Shown here: piece after piece, positions 48,390 through 60,091 of the stretch
Position numbering within the stretch: the stretch's first letter is position 1
Layout: every line of letters starts with the position of its first letter
DNA from: Sipunculus nudus
Lineage: Eukaryota; Annelida; Sipuncula; Golfingiida; Sipunculidae
DNA: 64,000 bases
Assembly: GCA_026874595.1 (NCBI GenBank)
Contig: CM049307.1
Coordinates: forward strand, 39,412,862-39,476,861
Reading direction: 5' to 3'
Translations under genes and position numbers: made by a program
Notes under the pieces: model-generated
Told to the model about the DNA's origin: nothing
Seen by the model: the letters and a program-made list of their open reading frames with translations, nothing else
The model's database searches: none

Positions 48390-48421
48390 TAGCTGAGCAT
48401 CATGGCCCATGGGCCACTTGT
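48390..48421 (+). repeat. Second family B 3' terminus
   Basis: It reads TAGCTGAGCATCATGGCCC then the rest of the perfect palindrome TGGCCCATGGGCCA (48403-48416), then CTTG before T. It lies about 127 bp after the previous B terminus, with no 5' end of its own nearby. Confidence 0.75.
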
Positions 48422-48850
48422 TATAAAGACCCCATAGCAACTGAATGATATTGGTAACGTAATAGTGGTTTAATTGGAGAAACATGAAGCTATTGATTAA
48501 CACATGGGTAAGAGTCTATAGCTCTCATGTGTGTTCCTACCTAGACTAATTGGCTAGTCAGCTACAATTAGGACTAGGCTTCTGCTACTGGCTTGAATCT
48601 CTGTCATCATGCAAACCATTTATAAGGCAAGTAGATCAACATATATATGTATTCCGCCAGCACTGAATGAATGATTAACACAATGTTCCATACAGGGTTG
48701 GTTTTCTCCCGGAAGAAATGTATTTCTTCTGAGACATTGGAAGAAAGTGGAGGAGGTTTCTTATGGAAGTAATGAATGAAAGTGAAATTTAGCGGACAGT
48801 AAGAGTAATAGTGTGATACACAAAAATAAAAACAGATATTGAACTATTTT

Positions 48851-51558
48851 TTTAGCGAACCTGTGAGCTTATGCGATGGTGTGGCGTCGTGCGGCGTCCG
48901 GCATCTGTACGTTAACCCATACTATCTTGAAAACGGCAAGAATTAGCATCACAAAATTTTATGCATAAAATTAGTCATCTAAAAAACAGATTTTGCTTAT
49001 TTTATGGCTAACTGCATTTTCTTAGATTTTATAGGGAAAAAGCTAAAAAAGCTTCTCCTCTGAATCTGTTCAGCCAAATTGTCCAATATTTTACAGAAAT
49101 GATTCCTGGAACAATGTCTCTCAAATTTGTTTGAATGGTTTAAGTTTGGTGATTTTTGGCCGAGTTACAGGAAGTTGAACTTAGTCATCTGTCCAAAAAA
49201 GCATACTAAAATTACAATCTCAGAAATGGCTTGAGCTATCATCACCAAATTTTATGCCAATGTTGGTCACATGAGTCATATCTGAAATTGAGGTATTGGT
49301 GGCGCCACCTGCATGGGCCTTTTTTGTACGGGGGTCATCAGTGCCCGTATCATACTGACAGCTACAAATAACTTCTTCTCTGAAACGAAACGGTCAAATT
49401 GTTTAATATCGACAGAAATGATCCTAGGGTACTGCTTTCTGAAGTTTGTTCAAATGGTCTCAGTTCAGTGACTTTTGGCTAAGTTATGGGAAGCTGAATT
49501 TAGTCAGATGCCATAACAGCCCATTTTAGCTAAGTGGCTACAAAAATCTTCTCAGAAACCACTGGGCTAAATTCTTAAATCTCACACATTAATTATCCTT
49601 AGATGTTGATAATTCAAGTTTGTTCAAATTGTCTCAGTTCAGTGACTTTTGGCTGAGTTATGGGAAGCTGAATTTAGTCATATGCCATAACAGCCCAAGT
49701 AAGCTAAGTGGCTACAAAAATCTTCTTCTCAAAAACCACTGGGCCAAATTCTTAAATCTCACACATCAATTATCCTTAGATGTTGATAATTCAAGTTTGT
49801 TCAAATTGTCTCAGTTCAGTGACTTTTGGCTGAGTTATGGGAAGCTGAATTTAGTCATATGCCATAACAGCCCATGTTAGCTAAGTGGCTACAAAAATCT
49901 TCTTCTCAAAAACCACTGGGCCAAATTCTTAAATCTCACACATTAATTATCCTTAGAAGTTGATAATTCAAGTTTGTTCAAATGGTTTTGGTTCAATGAT
50001 TTTTGGCTGAGTTATGGGAAGCTGAACTTTGCCATTTTGCTGTATTTTCCCATAAGAGTTATAAACCTACAAAACGTTTTTCAACTGATGATACTGAGGC
50101 CAGTTTGTTTAATATTTTGCAAGAATAATTCCCTGAATCATTCTAATAATAATTGTCTTTTATGGTTCCAAAAAATGAATTTTGGCTGAATTATAAAGAT
50201 TGAATTGAGTCATTTTACCATATATGTTAGCTGTGTGAAGCAGATACATCTAGCCTAGCACCAGTATATCAGCATCCATTACATCATGCCTCTAGACATT
50301 TAGATTTCAGAATATCTATGGAAAATATTGACAAGAATGTTTTTAAAAGCTTTTAAAAAATGTAGATTTATGATATTACATATCACCTGTACACTAACTC
50401 ATAATTTCTCAGGAATAGCAGGAGCTACCATCCCCAAATTTTATGCAATTATCAGTCACATATCAAATGTTGATGGATTCAGCTTATTTTTGCTGTCAGC
50501 ATTTACTTAGATTTAACAGGGAAAAAGCTGAAAAAAAACTTTAAAAGTCTTCTTCTTGTAAACAGTCCAGCCAAATTGTTCAATATTTTACAGAAACGAT
50601 CCCAGAGGCGAGCCTTCTCAAGTTTGTTCAAATGGTTTGTGTTGGATAAATTTTAGCAGAGTTACATAACAGGCCAAGATTGTGTATGTTTCTTGAATAG
50701 GTTGAGAAACTGCCAACTGTTTCAGATTTGGCAACAGATCAAGAGTTCATTCAGTGCAGTCAAATATAGGTCAGCAGTTCAATCAGTGCAGCCAAGCACA
50801 AGGCATGTGATCACCTCATGGGCAGCATGTGATCACCTCATGGGTGTCATGCCCCTCAGGGCTGCATATGGAGCCAATCTGTGAGCTTATGCAATTGTGT
50901 GGCTACTATTTCAGATTTGGCAATAGGCAAAAGGTCAGCCTGGATTTATTTATAGCTTTGGCAGACTGCCAACTATGTCAGATTATGCAACAGGTCAAGA
51001 GTTCACTCATTGCAGCCAGGTACCGGTCAAAAGTTCACTCAGTCTAGCCAGGTGCAGGTCAAGAGTACACTCAGTGCAGTAGCCTGAGCCAGTAATTTGT
51101 CACAGTACACTCGGGGCAACAGCCTTTCTCACCTAAGCCTGGTCAGCCCCGTGCATCAGACTCAAGGTAAGTTTGATGTATTGGCCTGATATTCTGACCT
51201 GTCTATGTGTCTTTAATGGCTTTCTCGTTCACAGGACAGGTGTCGCCATCTACAATGACTTTTGCAAAGTGTATGTGCCTGCTTAATTCTATGGAGGAAT
51301 TTGATATATCAGCCTGAAATTATTATACATGTCAAATAGCTTTGTCGTATACAAGGCTGGTGGTGTCACCTACATAATTTTTGTGTTGTGTGCACCCATG
51401 CCAGAATTTCAGCAGTGATGTTTGTGTATTGTTTCTTGTTCAAAATGTTTAGTACTTGCATTGTTCATATATATATGAAAAGTAGTGGATAAGCATTGAA
51501 GCGTTATACCTGGTGTATATCAATATGCACAGGTTCGCATTAGGCCTGTAGGCCTTGT
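48851..51558 (+). mobile_element. Helitron-like repeat family C, copy 2 (complete ends)
   Basis: The 5' end is TTTAGCGAACCTGTGAGC, then GGCGTCGTGCGGCGTCCGGC. The 3' end is CACAGGTTCGC (51528-51538, perfect reverse complement of GCGAACCTGTG at 48855-48865), a hairpin AGGCC-TGTA-GGCCT (51542-51555) and the overlapping CTTG-T. The body includes diverged 450-bp-like units, a 178-bp tandem array (49440-50035) and a GGTGGCGCCACC core at 49298-49309. It encodes no helicase. Confidence 0.8.
49440..50035. repeat. 178-bp tandem array inside family C
   Basis: Units begin near 49444, 49617, 49796 and 49972 with GTTTGTTCAAATTGTCTCAG. The two middle units are almost identical, so they duplicated recently. 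An 86-codon frame here is a two-fold copy of one unit and is not a gene. Confidence 0.9.
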
Positions 51559-54500
51559 TTCTTTTAAATAAAATAAAAAATATGACTTAAAATCAGTGTA
51601 CAGGAACAATGCTATGATTAATCTAAATATTATTTCGTCAGTTTCATTCTAATAGTATTGCCAAAATTGCAGCTAATGGATGTGTATAAGTATGTAGTGT
51701 TGCATAGTATGTGTTGACATGTTATTTAACAAAAGATTCTTGTTTAAATGTCTACCTGTTTTCACATGAGGGTTAGAGGAAGTTTTCTGTATTTGTAACT
51801 AGTTCTTACCTAATTTGTGTCACTCAGCTTTATTACTTTTGCATGATAGAGAATTACAGATTGATATACATGTACTACAATTTTCTCATCTTGTATCTTA
51901 ACAGGCAAGTGCATAGCTGCCAAGGTTAATGCAGTGCTGCATACTAACACACTAACTAATGTAGAATCTAAAATAGTATGCAAACTGCACTTCCTACAAA
52001 TATAACGCAATAGTAATATCCTATGTCATATTACACTATGATTGATCAGTGATCACCAGTTAAACTTATAATTATCACTCATTTAAATTTTGGCATCTCT
52101 CTCTGTAAGTTCTGTTGTTAAACATAGTGGACTACAATCAATACCTATCAGTAATCTACATCTTAAGTTACCATGAAGCATGCAATAGCAAAACACCAAT
52201 TTTGTAGCTCTGCACACACCTAGTCTGTTCCTGAGCTTGTTGTGAATTATGCCAAAACTAGAAAATACCTAGAAAATATGAGAAACCCTTTCTCTGTACA
52301 TATGTATTTGCTTGGTAATAATCTATTATAACAAGGAGCAGTTTGACTGTTCGTATAGTGGATATAACCATGATAATTATGACATGGCTTCTCCATACCC
52401 TGACTATCGGTGCAGTCAGGGGTAAATGCAGTGAAGCTGCACTATTTTAATGTAATCACCTGGTTATCATTGCATGGTCCACTGGACTGAAACCTGTGTC
52501 CATTGATTTTGAATTATGTCACCTGAACTGACAACCTCAAAACTACAGGTGGCATATTGTCTAACTAAATTAAACTAATAGTCATACATTCTAAGATAAC
52601 ATTTTATATTTATATAAACTTTACATTTACTTTACAACTTTACAGATTATGTTTAAGCAGAAATAAAGCTGAAAATTTTATTAGATTTATATATTCTCGC
52701 ATGAAATTTAAGAGTTACTTCTGGAAGAAGTAGAGGAAACTATTTCTTCAGAGCTGGAAATTTCCAGAAGTTTCCATGGAAGGAACCACCTGTCAGAAGA
52801 AATTACCAACTGTGGTTCCATATGGGCGTTGCACTTCATTCTATCTATTTCTGTGATATTTTACTAGAGTTAACTCTGAAAAGCTGAAGTATAGCAAGTT
52901 TAAGACCTGTTCTGAGACTGAAGGATATGATTTATTTATTAAGACATATTTTGCAACTGATTTGTAGAAACATGAAGCTATTCATTAAGGTCATCAGTCA
53001 AATAGGTATTCATGCCAATCATATATTAATAAATTTATGACCTTGTACAGGTAAAAAAGACTTAGAAGTTCACTAGATTTGGGGTAGTACCTAGCCTAAT
53101 GGTCAAGGCATTGAAATCCATAGGACTTAATAATAATGTCATTCTTTCAAATGGATACCTTCATCCTCATACAATAGATAATGCTGGCAACAGGTCATGA
53201 GCTTGTCATCTTGAATATGATCACTCAACCATGTAGGTTGTTACCCTCACCTTAGTTCTCTGCTGGTATTTTCTAGGGCTTAGCGCCTCTGTCATTTTGC
53301 GCCACCACCCGAGTTAAGATTAAGCCAAGGCAGCAGAGTTTATCAGGAGGCGCATCCAATATTTCATTAAGCCAAGGTGAACTGATTTTGTGCAGCTCAG
53401 TTTGGCTTGAGAAAAAAATTAATACAAATAGATAAATCTGTTACAATTAAAAACGCCCCAAACAAATGTTTCTTGTCACTGAAAGGAAATGGTGTGATTG
53501 TTGAAGTATGAAAATGTTGGCTTATGAAAGTTAAACCACCAGGATAAACTATACTTGATATTTAATCACACACTTGTTAAATGATAATGGATGCAACATG
53601 TCACATGTAATATAGATAAATGGTTTTGATAAAATGGATACTTTGTAACATTGTCAAATGAATATAGGCTTTCAGTTTAAGCCACAAAACTCGGCTTACT
53701 ACTAAAGTCAGCCTGCTGATGAAGAAAAAACTTGCTAAAAAGTTGCATAATTGGGTAAACCCGGTTAATACAGTCCAAATGGCCAAAACTGCAAGTACAA
53801 GGGCTATGGGTCTCAAAGCAGTGTTGTTCACAAGATCCAGTTCGACTCTCGAATGACATGGCTGGGTCTCCGCTGCTGGGATCAGTGGAGGGAATGTGGA
53901 TTGCTTCTGGCTTTGTGGCTGTGGATGCTGTAGCTTTCTAAAAAAGGTCAATGGCTTGGGATGGATGGTGGCGCCCTCTACGGCTCCCTGCTTGGCTTGC
54001 CGTGGCAATGCAACTGTTGACTCAGGGAACATGCTTAAGGAGTGCACAGGGCTGAGGTCTTGACCGCAGTAACCTGTAGCTGCTCGATGAGTGTATACCT
54101 CTTATGGCTTGGCGCACACACAGTCACACACACACACTAAAGTCAGCTGTCTTTATGTCCAAGCCAGTCTCATTTGTGTGACAAACATGGCTGTGGGCTC
54201 TAGTATTTTCTACACTGAGAGATAACAGATTCATTGGAGTATGAGAGAACCAATCTATCCTGTCTTGTTAAGAGGTCTCTGCTTAAAATACATCATTTCT
54301 CAACCTGTATTCCTCCTTGTGGATTCAGAATCTTTGGATTTTAATAGATACTTATACACCAGTAGAAGTCATTATAGGTTGATTGTAAAATATGCTTTCT
54401 TATGTTAAGTATTGTTGTAAATTCTCTAATTTGTTGCCAGTTGCTGTAAAGCAAATGTTTTAGGTCAGGGTCAGCCCTGGGAGGTGAAGGGGGTTATTAT

Positions 54501-55576
54501 AAACCTGCGGTAAAACTTTGTTTGTTTGTAACTGTCATCATCTGTCATCTTATTACCAAGTCAGAGGAAATGATCGTTGATTGATTTAATAATTGGTCAG
54601 TTGTTCTAAGGAGATATAGTCTACTGCAACAGTAAGCAGGTATTTGAAACAGATTCTTAAGCTAGCAATGGAACAGGTTTAATATTGAATTATGATTCCA
54701 GACTAGTCCCTGGCCCAGACAGTTCAATATTGTTTTTACTCTCGTCTAGACCATTAGCTCTGACAGCATATCTCAGACACAGGTAATCAAAATGATGGCA
54801 CTGCATGCCACATATGAACCAGAAAACAGCATCTCTGGCAGCTAATGTACCAGTAAGACTCTGACATTTAGTGTTGTGATTTAACTGGTTTTGCATACAA
54901 CATAATACAAACAAATAACAGCCATTTATGTGCTTCAGTGTTCACTGATTGTCATAAAATTTCTTATAGAGAATGCCCAGCCAATGCAGGATGCTAGATA
55001 AAGGATAAATAGTAGACCCCCCTTCAAGTATAGGGGTCAATTTCAATCTGGGTTCCCATATTAAACCTGTAAGTAAAGTATCTAGATAACATCCAGATAG
55101 GATCATGTTAATGAATATATACCCTTTCATGATCTTAGCATTGTAACTTTCACTTTGCCTCATTATAGCCCTGATATATTATACCTAAGTTAACTTTGCT
55201 ACAATACAGTGTGTTTTGCTCTGTCGTCAGGTTATGTGGTACCTCATTCTGATTGATGTTGTTCAGCCCTGTTGATGTGTTATGATGCTAGTTTTACTAT
55301 GTTTGGTCTGCAGAAGAACTGCAGGCAAAATGAACACATTTGATACAAATAAAGTATGCTATCATATAGATATGGTGTAACAGTTAGGGGGATATTTAAA
55401 TTTAGTTTGACACATACATTCCATACTGGTATTTTCCGGAACATTAGTAAATGATAGAAGCAAGGAAAAGTATTTATCTTGAGGTGAAGATTCTTCTTTA
55501 TAATAATGTGTATTGTGTGCATGAGTTTCTCATGCAGGATTTCTTGTGTAAAATTAAGATAATTTTTGTTCCTCAG

Positions 55577-55963
55577 CACCATCCAGGCAGACAGCCCAGT
55601 ATGCCAAACTGCCACAGGAAGACGTAGATGACGACGAGAGTGACCACGTTCTGTTCAAACAAGATGGCCACATCATAGGCAGCATCCAAAATGGGTCAAC
55701 GAAAAAGTTACCTGAGGGGGAGACCTGTAACGGGGCCGCATCACCTCCCCCAGAGATGCCAGAGCTTGTCAAAGTCCGGGTACTCAAGTACAGCAAGCTC
55801 TCTCGTACCCGAATTGCCTGCTACACCCTATCTGTGATATTCTGCCTCCTTTTGGCGTCGATGTTCGCCTTTGTGTTTCCATATCTCAACTCCTTTAAAT
55901 CAGTTCTGCTGGGAAAAACATATGACACAACAGCAGACTGGGAGAAAACATTCCCTCACTCAG
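55577..55963 (+). CDS. FAM234-type membrane protein, coding exon 2 (cytoplasmic tail and membrane segment)
   Basis: This 387-nt exon runs from CCTCAG|CACCATCC to CTCAG|GTGAAA. It encodes an acidic cytoplasmic tail (EDVDDDESDHVLF at 23-35), a proline patch (SPPPEMP), a basic stop (KVRVLKYSKLSRTR) and one membrane helix at about residues 88-112 (IACYTLSVIFCLLLASMFAF then VFPYL), followed by the start of the extracytoplasmic part. Lead-in, acid run, single helix and then a beta-propeller-like ectodomain is the FAM234A/FAM234B layout. Function in this family is poorly defined. The exon takes phase 1 from the mini-exon at 37041 and leaves phase 1. Confidence 0.88.
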
Positions 55964-56279
55964 GTGAAAAGCATTTATCATCCAGCAGGAAAAGGAATAT
56001 AAATTCATTGATGTTCTAATCCACATGAAAGAAAGTGTTTGCTTTATCAGAGTAATTATTGTGTAAACTTTAGACTCTTTAATAGAGTCTGTGTCTGTGT
56101 TAATGAGCTCATGTGCATGCATGATAAAGTTATAAGAATGTTGGTTAAATCTTGAAAAAAAGTTGGATGTAGTCATCATATCATAGCATTTTATCTCTAA
56201 TTAGGACTGACATATTGGTTATAATATTACTTTATATTAATATGAAATGCCTGATGTTTAATTTTTGTGTATTTCCCAG

Positions 56280-56375
56280 TTTCAGCATCTCCTGTCAGGC
56301 TAGTTGATGTGGATGCAGATGGGAGGCTGGATGTGCTCCTTAGTACATCCAGTGCCAGGGACTGTCAAAAAGCAG
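56280..56375 (+). CDS. FAM234-type membrane protein, coding exon 3 (first FG-GAP-like segment)
   Basis: A 96-nt exon, TTTCCCAG|TTTCAG to GCAG|GTCAGT, phase 1 in and out. It encodes SASPVRLVDVDADGRLDVLL, a textbook FG-GAP/integrin-alpha-like calcium-loop pattern (DVDADGRLD), then STSSARDCQKAG. In vertebrate FAM234 proteins the same position has a DVNGDGLRDVLL-type motif. Confidence 0.9.
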
Positions 56376-57139
56376 GTCAGTGCAGCATGTTGATATATAC
56401 ATTCAACCTGAAGGGTACATCCTTCCTTCAAAATTCTAAAAAGTTATTAAACTTGATTGTAGATGTAATTCAAGTACTTGAAATGTCAGTAAATTTCAGA
56501 ACATGTTATAGGAAGGCAAAATACTGCCATTAAAGTTGGATGTCTAAAAAGTTTTCTTATGTGTTGAATATTTATGTTATATCCATCTATAAAAGTTACC
56601 CATGGAATATCATTGTGTAATGGATCTAATCTGCAGAATAATAATAATTTTGCATTTGCCTTTTGCATAGTCTGCTAGGAAATCTTTATTATATACAATA
56701 TAAATGATCTTGAATTTATACACAATAAATAGCTTCAACATTGCTGAATGTTCCTTCAACTTTGACAAAAGACTTTGGGATGGTACATGGGAAAAACAAA
56801 ATTGAAAAAAAAAATGATTCAGACTTTTAATAACTGATTACAGTTTAATTGAAGGGTTGCAACTCAGTGCATCAATTGTTCCATGCTACACCCCTAAATT
56901 GATATGATCAACTCCTGGTGCTTCATTTACAAGTCATCCACTCCTTGTTTATTGACTCATTCTGCTCTCTTAACCCTGCAACCTTTAAGCAGACTTGTTC
57001 ACATTTCCTTACAGACTGATGATATTGGCTCCTGTGGGTGAGGCCTGGGAAGGTCCTGGGAACTTCTAATAAATGTTTTATTACATGCCAAGTCTTTGTT
57101 ACTTTGTTTAGTTGCAGCCTGACTTGCTTTTCTTACAGT

Positions 57140-58846
57140 TTTTTATGCCCCCACCACAAAGTGGCCGGGGCATATAGTTTTACCCATGTCCGTCCTTCTG
57201 TCCTCCGTCCTTCTGTCATTCTGAAATCAAACAGTTGTACGGACTTTTTTTGCAATGCCTGTAGATATTGGCCTGGTTTTTTGGTGTGTGGGCAGATATT
57301 GACCAGTTACAGATCGAGTTCATGTTTCGTCCCGGTTGACCTACTTTTGACCATTTTACGGCTCCTAAACTTAGAAAATTTCATGAAAAATAGAAATTTT
57401 CATGACAAATACACATGTACGGACTTATTTCGCAATGCCTGCAGATATTGGCCTGATTTTTAGTGTGTGGGCAGATAATGTCCAGTTACAGATTGAGTTC
57501 GTGTTTCGTCCCGATTGACATACTTTTGACTGTTTTACGGCTCCTTAACTTAGAAAAATTCATGAAAAATAGAAATTTTCATGACAAATACACATGTACA
57601 GACTTTTTTTCGCAATTCCTGCAGATATTGGCCTGATTTTTGGTGTGTTGGCAGATAATGACCAGTTACAGATTGAGTTTGCATTTCGTCCCGGTTGACC
57701 TAATTTTGACCGTTTTACGGCTCCTAAACTTAGAAAAATTCATGAAAAATAGAAATTTTCATGACAAATACACATGTACAGCCGTTTTTAGCCCTTAGCT
57801 CATAGGCTGATGGGCTATTGTCGTCACCCAAGCTGTCCGTCCGTCCATCTGTCTGTCCGGTGTCTGTTCGTCCGTCCGTTCCGCGTCTGTTAACTTTTAC
57901 CTTGTGAGCGGGATATCTCTAAAAGGATTCACCGTTGGAATTTTATTTCATCAGTGAAGATGTATATCGATAAAATCTCGGTCAAGTTGGAAGATGGGTG
58001 ACCTTGAACCATTTTTCTACATTTTAGAGCTGATTATAGAAAAACACTCAGAAGTTTATACCTCAGGAACCATTGTGTGGATTTTCACAAAACTTACTAT
58101 GATCATTGGGACTGATGGTCTGTATGTGCTGCACAATTTTGGTGGCGCCATCCGCAATTTCTGATTTTTTAATGAAATTTTATCTGATTTTTTCAATTTT
58201 GGCCTTTTGTGCAGGATATCTCCAAAGGTATTCAACACAGGAACTTCATTTCTTCAGTGCTATTGCATTATTTTTACAAAATCTTTGTCAAGTTCAAAGA
58301 TGGGTGATCTTGACATACTTTTCAAGGTCACAGAGCTTAGTATAGAAAAAAACTTAGGAGCTTATTTCTCAGGCAGCATTTGGTGGATTGTTATGAAACA
58401 TGGTATATACCTCTCCAATTTAAATTTATAAATGATTATCAACTTTTGCTAATATTCCAGTTTCGCAATTCAATGCTTACAGATACTGGCCTAATGTTTG
58501 GTCTGTGGGCGCATAATGACCACTTACAGATCGAGTTTGCGTTTCGTCCCAGTTAACCTATTTTTCACCATATGACAGATCCTGAACATAGAAAATTTCA
58601 TGAAAGACATAAATTTTCATGAAAAATGCACATATATGGACTTTTTTTCACAATGCCTGCAGATACTGGCCTGATTTTTGGTGTGTTGCTTGATAATGAC
58701 CCTTTACAGATCGAGTTTGCATTTTGCCCTTGTTGACCTACTTTTGACCATACAACACCTCCTGAACTTAAAAAATTTTACAAAATTTAACAAATGTTTC
58801 TAATTTGCCCCAGGCGGGGGCATGCGTGTCGTTCCGACACATCTAG
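57140..58846 (+). mobile_element. Helitron-like repeat family A, copy 2 (with nested family D block)
   Basis: The 5' end is complete here: TTTTTTATGCCCCCACCACA then AAGTGGCCGGGGCATA. Three 181-bp units (about 57239, 57420, 57600) precede the D block (57781-58460), then A units resume. The 3' end has GGCGGGGGCAT, the perfect hairpin GTGTCG-TTC-CGACAC (58826-58840) and CTAG (58843-58846) before T. ATGCCCCC and GGGGGCAT are the subterminal inverted repeats. Confidence 0.8.
57781..58460 (+). repeat. Family D block nested in family A copy 2 (two units)
   Basis: It starts TTTTTAGCCCTTAGCTCATA, then (GTCC)-rich DNA, then two units of about 300 bp (GGGATATCTCTAAAAGGATT near 57910, and the variant at 58216). 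It ends at TTCCAG just before TTTCGCAATTC, where A resumes. It sits at the same point in A as the block at 20846. Confidence 0.65.
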
Positions 58847-59225
58847 TCTCGTTTTGCAGTGCAGTGCATACAGATAATGGCCTAATGTTTGGTCTGAGGG
58901 CGTATAATGACCACTTACAGATCAAGTTTGCATTTCATCCCAGTTGACCTATTTTTGACCAAATGACAGATCCTGAACATAGAAAGTTTCATGAAAGACA
59001 GAAATTTTTATGAAAAATGTATGGACTTTTTTTCAAAATGCCTGCAGATACTGGCCTGATTTTTGGTGTGTTGCTTGATAATGACCCGTTACAGATCGAG
59101 TTTGCATTTTGCCCTTGTTGACCTACCTTTGACCATACGACACCTTCTGAACTTTACAAAAAATTTTACAAAATGTTTATAATTTGCCCCAGGCGGGGGC
59201 ATTCGTGTCATTCTGACACATCTAG
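58847..59225 (+). repeat. Tandem extra 3' half of family A
   Basis: It repeats the last 380 bp of copy 2 directly after its CTAG. Its end is GGCGGGGGCAT, hairpin GTGTCA-TTC-TGACAC (59205-59219) and CTAG (59222-59225) before T. Confidence 0.85.
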
Positions 59226-59494
59226 TTTTTTTACAGTTTGTTGATAACTATAACCTTACTCTTTATCACCCATCCTATAAAATATTATTTTAATTTGTTA
59301 CTTTGAGGATAAAATATTTCTCAAATAAATTGCCACAGTACATTGGTGTACAGCATTTAATGTAAAAATCCAGGCATTCTTGCCCCACACCCTAGAAAAT
59401 GTTCTTGCTGTAAGATATTTTTTTTTCTGATAGTAAAATTTATAGGGAATGGTCCAAGAAAATTGATCTTTTAAAGAAACTTATTTTTGGCAGT

Positions 59495-60082
59495 GTACAT
59501 TGATGTTGTGTCCTGTTGTGTTACATTTTGTCCTGTCATGTTACATTTTTTCCTGTTATTTGACATTATGTCCTGTTTTGTGATTTCATGTCCTGTTATG
59601 TTACATTGTTGTGTCATGTTACATTATATCCTGTTATCTTACATTAATCCTGATATGTTACATTATGTCCCCTTGTCTTATGATAACACCTGATATGTTA
59701 CATTATGTCCTGTTTATGTTAAGTTATACCCTGGTATGTTACATTATGTCTGTTTATGTTATGTTATATCCTAATATGTTACATTATGTCCTATTTTGTT
59801 ACTTTATATCCTGATATGTAACATTATGTCCTATAATGTTATGTCCTGTTTATGTTACATTATATCTTGATATGTGACATGTCCTTTAATGTTATGTTAT
59901 ATCCTGGTATGTTACATTATGTCCTTTTATGTTATGTTACATTTTATTTCCTGTATTGTCACATTTTGTCCTGTTATGTTACATATGTCCCATTTATGTT
60001 ACCTAATATCCTGATATGTTACATTATGTCCTTTTATGTTATGTTATGTCCTTTTATATTAGGTTATGTCCTGTTATGTTTC
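59495..60082. repeat. About 20-bp minisatellite next to a splice acceptor
   Basis: Around 30 imperfect copies of TATGTTACATTATGTCCTGT fill the end of FAM234 intron 3. The last copies run to within about 10 bases of the AG at 60090-60091. Several short frames here read the repeat and are not genes. Confidence 0.9.
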
Positions 60083-60091
60083 TCCTAACAG

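Larger units (their letters stand above)
48693..52814. mobile_element. hAT-like element with perfect 8-bp target duplication, hosting a family C element
   Basis: The left end is CAGGGTTGGTTTTCTCCCGG then AAGAAATG; the right end read inward is CACAGTTGGTAATTTCTTCT. Exact 8-mers gttccata flank it at 48685-48692 and 52815-52822. Subterminal DNA on both sides is rich in GGAAGAAA and TTTCTTCT. The family C element (48851-51558) occupies most of the interior. No hAT transposase was found. Confidence 0.85.
37066..55576 (+). other. Intron 1 of the FAM234 gene
   Basis: An 18.5 kb intron, mostly repeats: two nested hAT-like elements, a third copy of TIR family 1, a pogo-like element, two family B elements and a large hAT-like element carrying a family C element. 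Stretches with nothing recognised are 38661-39824, 41403-41846, about 43740-45660 and 52823-55576. Frames at 53601-54047 (minus) and 44694-44894 were judged non-coding. The acceptor is TTGTTCCTCAG. Confidence 0.65.
56376..60091 (+). other. FAM234 intron 3
   Basis: It contains family A copy 2 with its nested D block, a tandem third family A terminus, and a 20-bp minisatellite ending at the acceptor. The stretch 56376-57139 shows nothing else, apart from short frames without known domains. Confidence 0.7.

Noticed and set aside
49620-49880. 86-codon frame with an internally repeated protein sequence
   Set aside because: The protein repeat is simply two units of the 178-bp tandem array; other units break the frame.
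53601-54047. 148-codon minus-strand frame with a long hydrophobic stretch
   Set aside because: It lacks an ATG at its start, shows no known domain, has no convincing splice context and lies in an intron. The apparent membrane segment can arise from T-rich intron DNA.
59487-60088. Several overlapping methionine- and tyrosine-rich frames
   Set aside because: They are readings of the 20-bp minisatellite in different frames, not genes.
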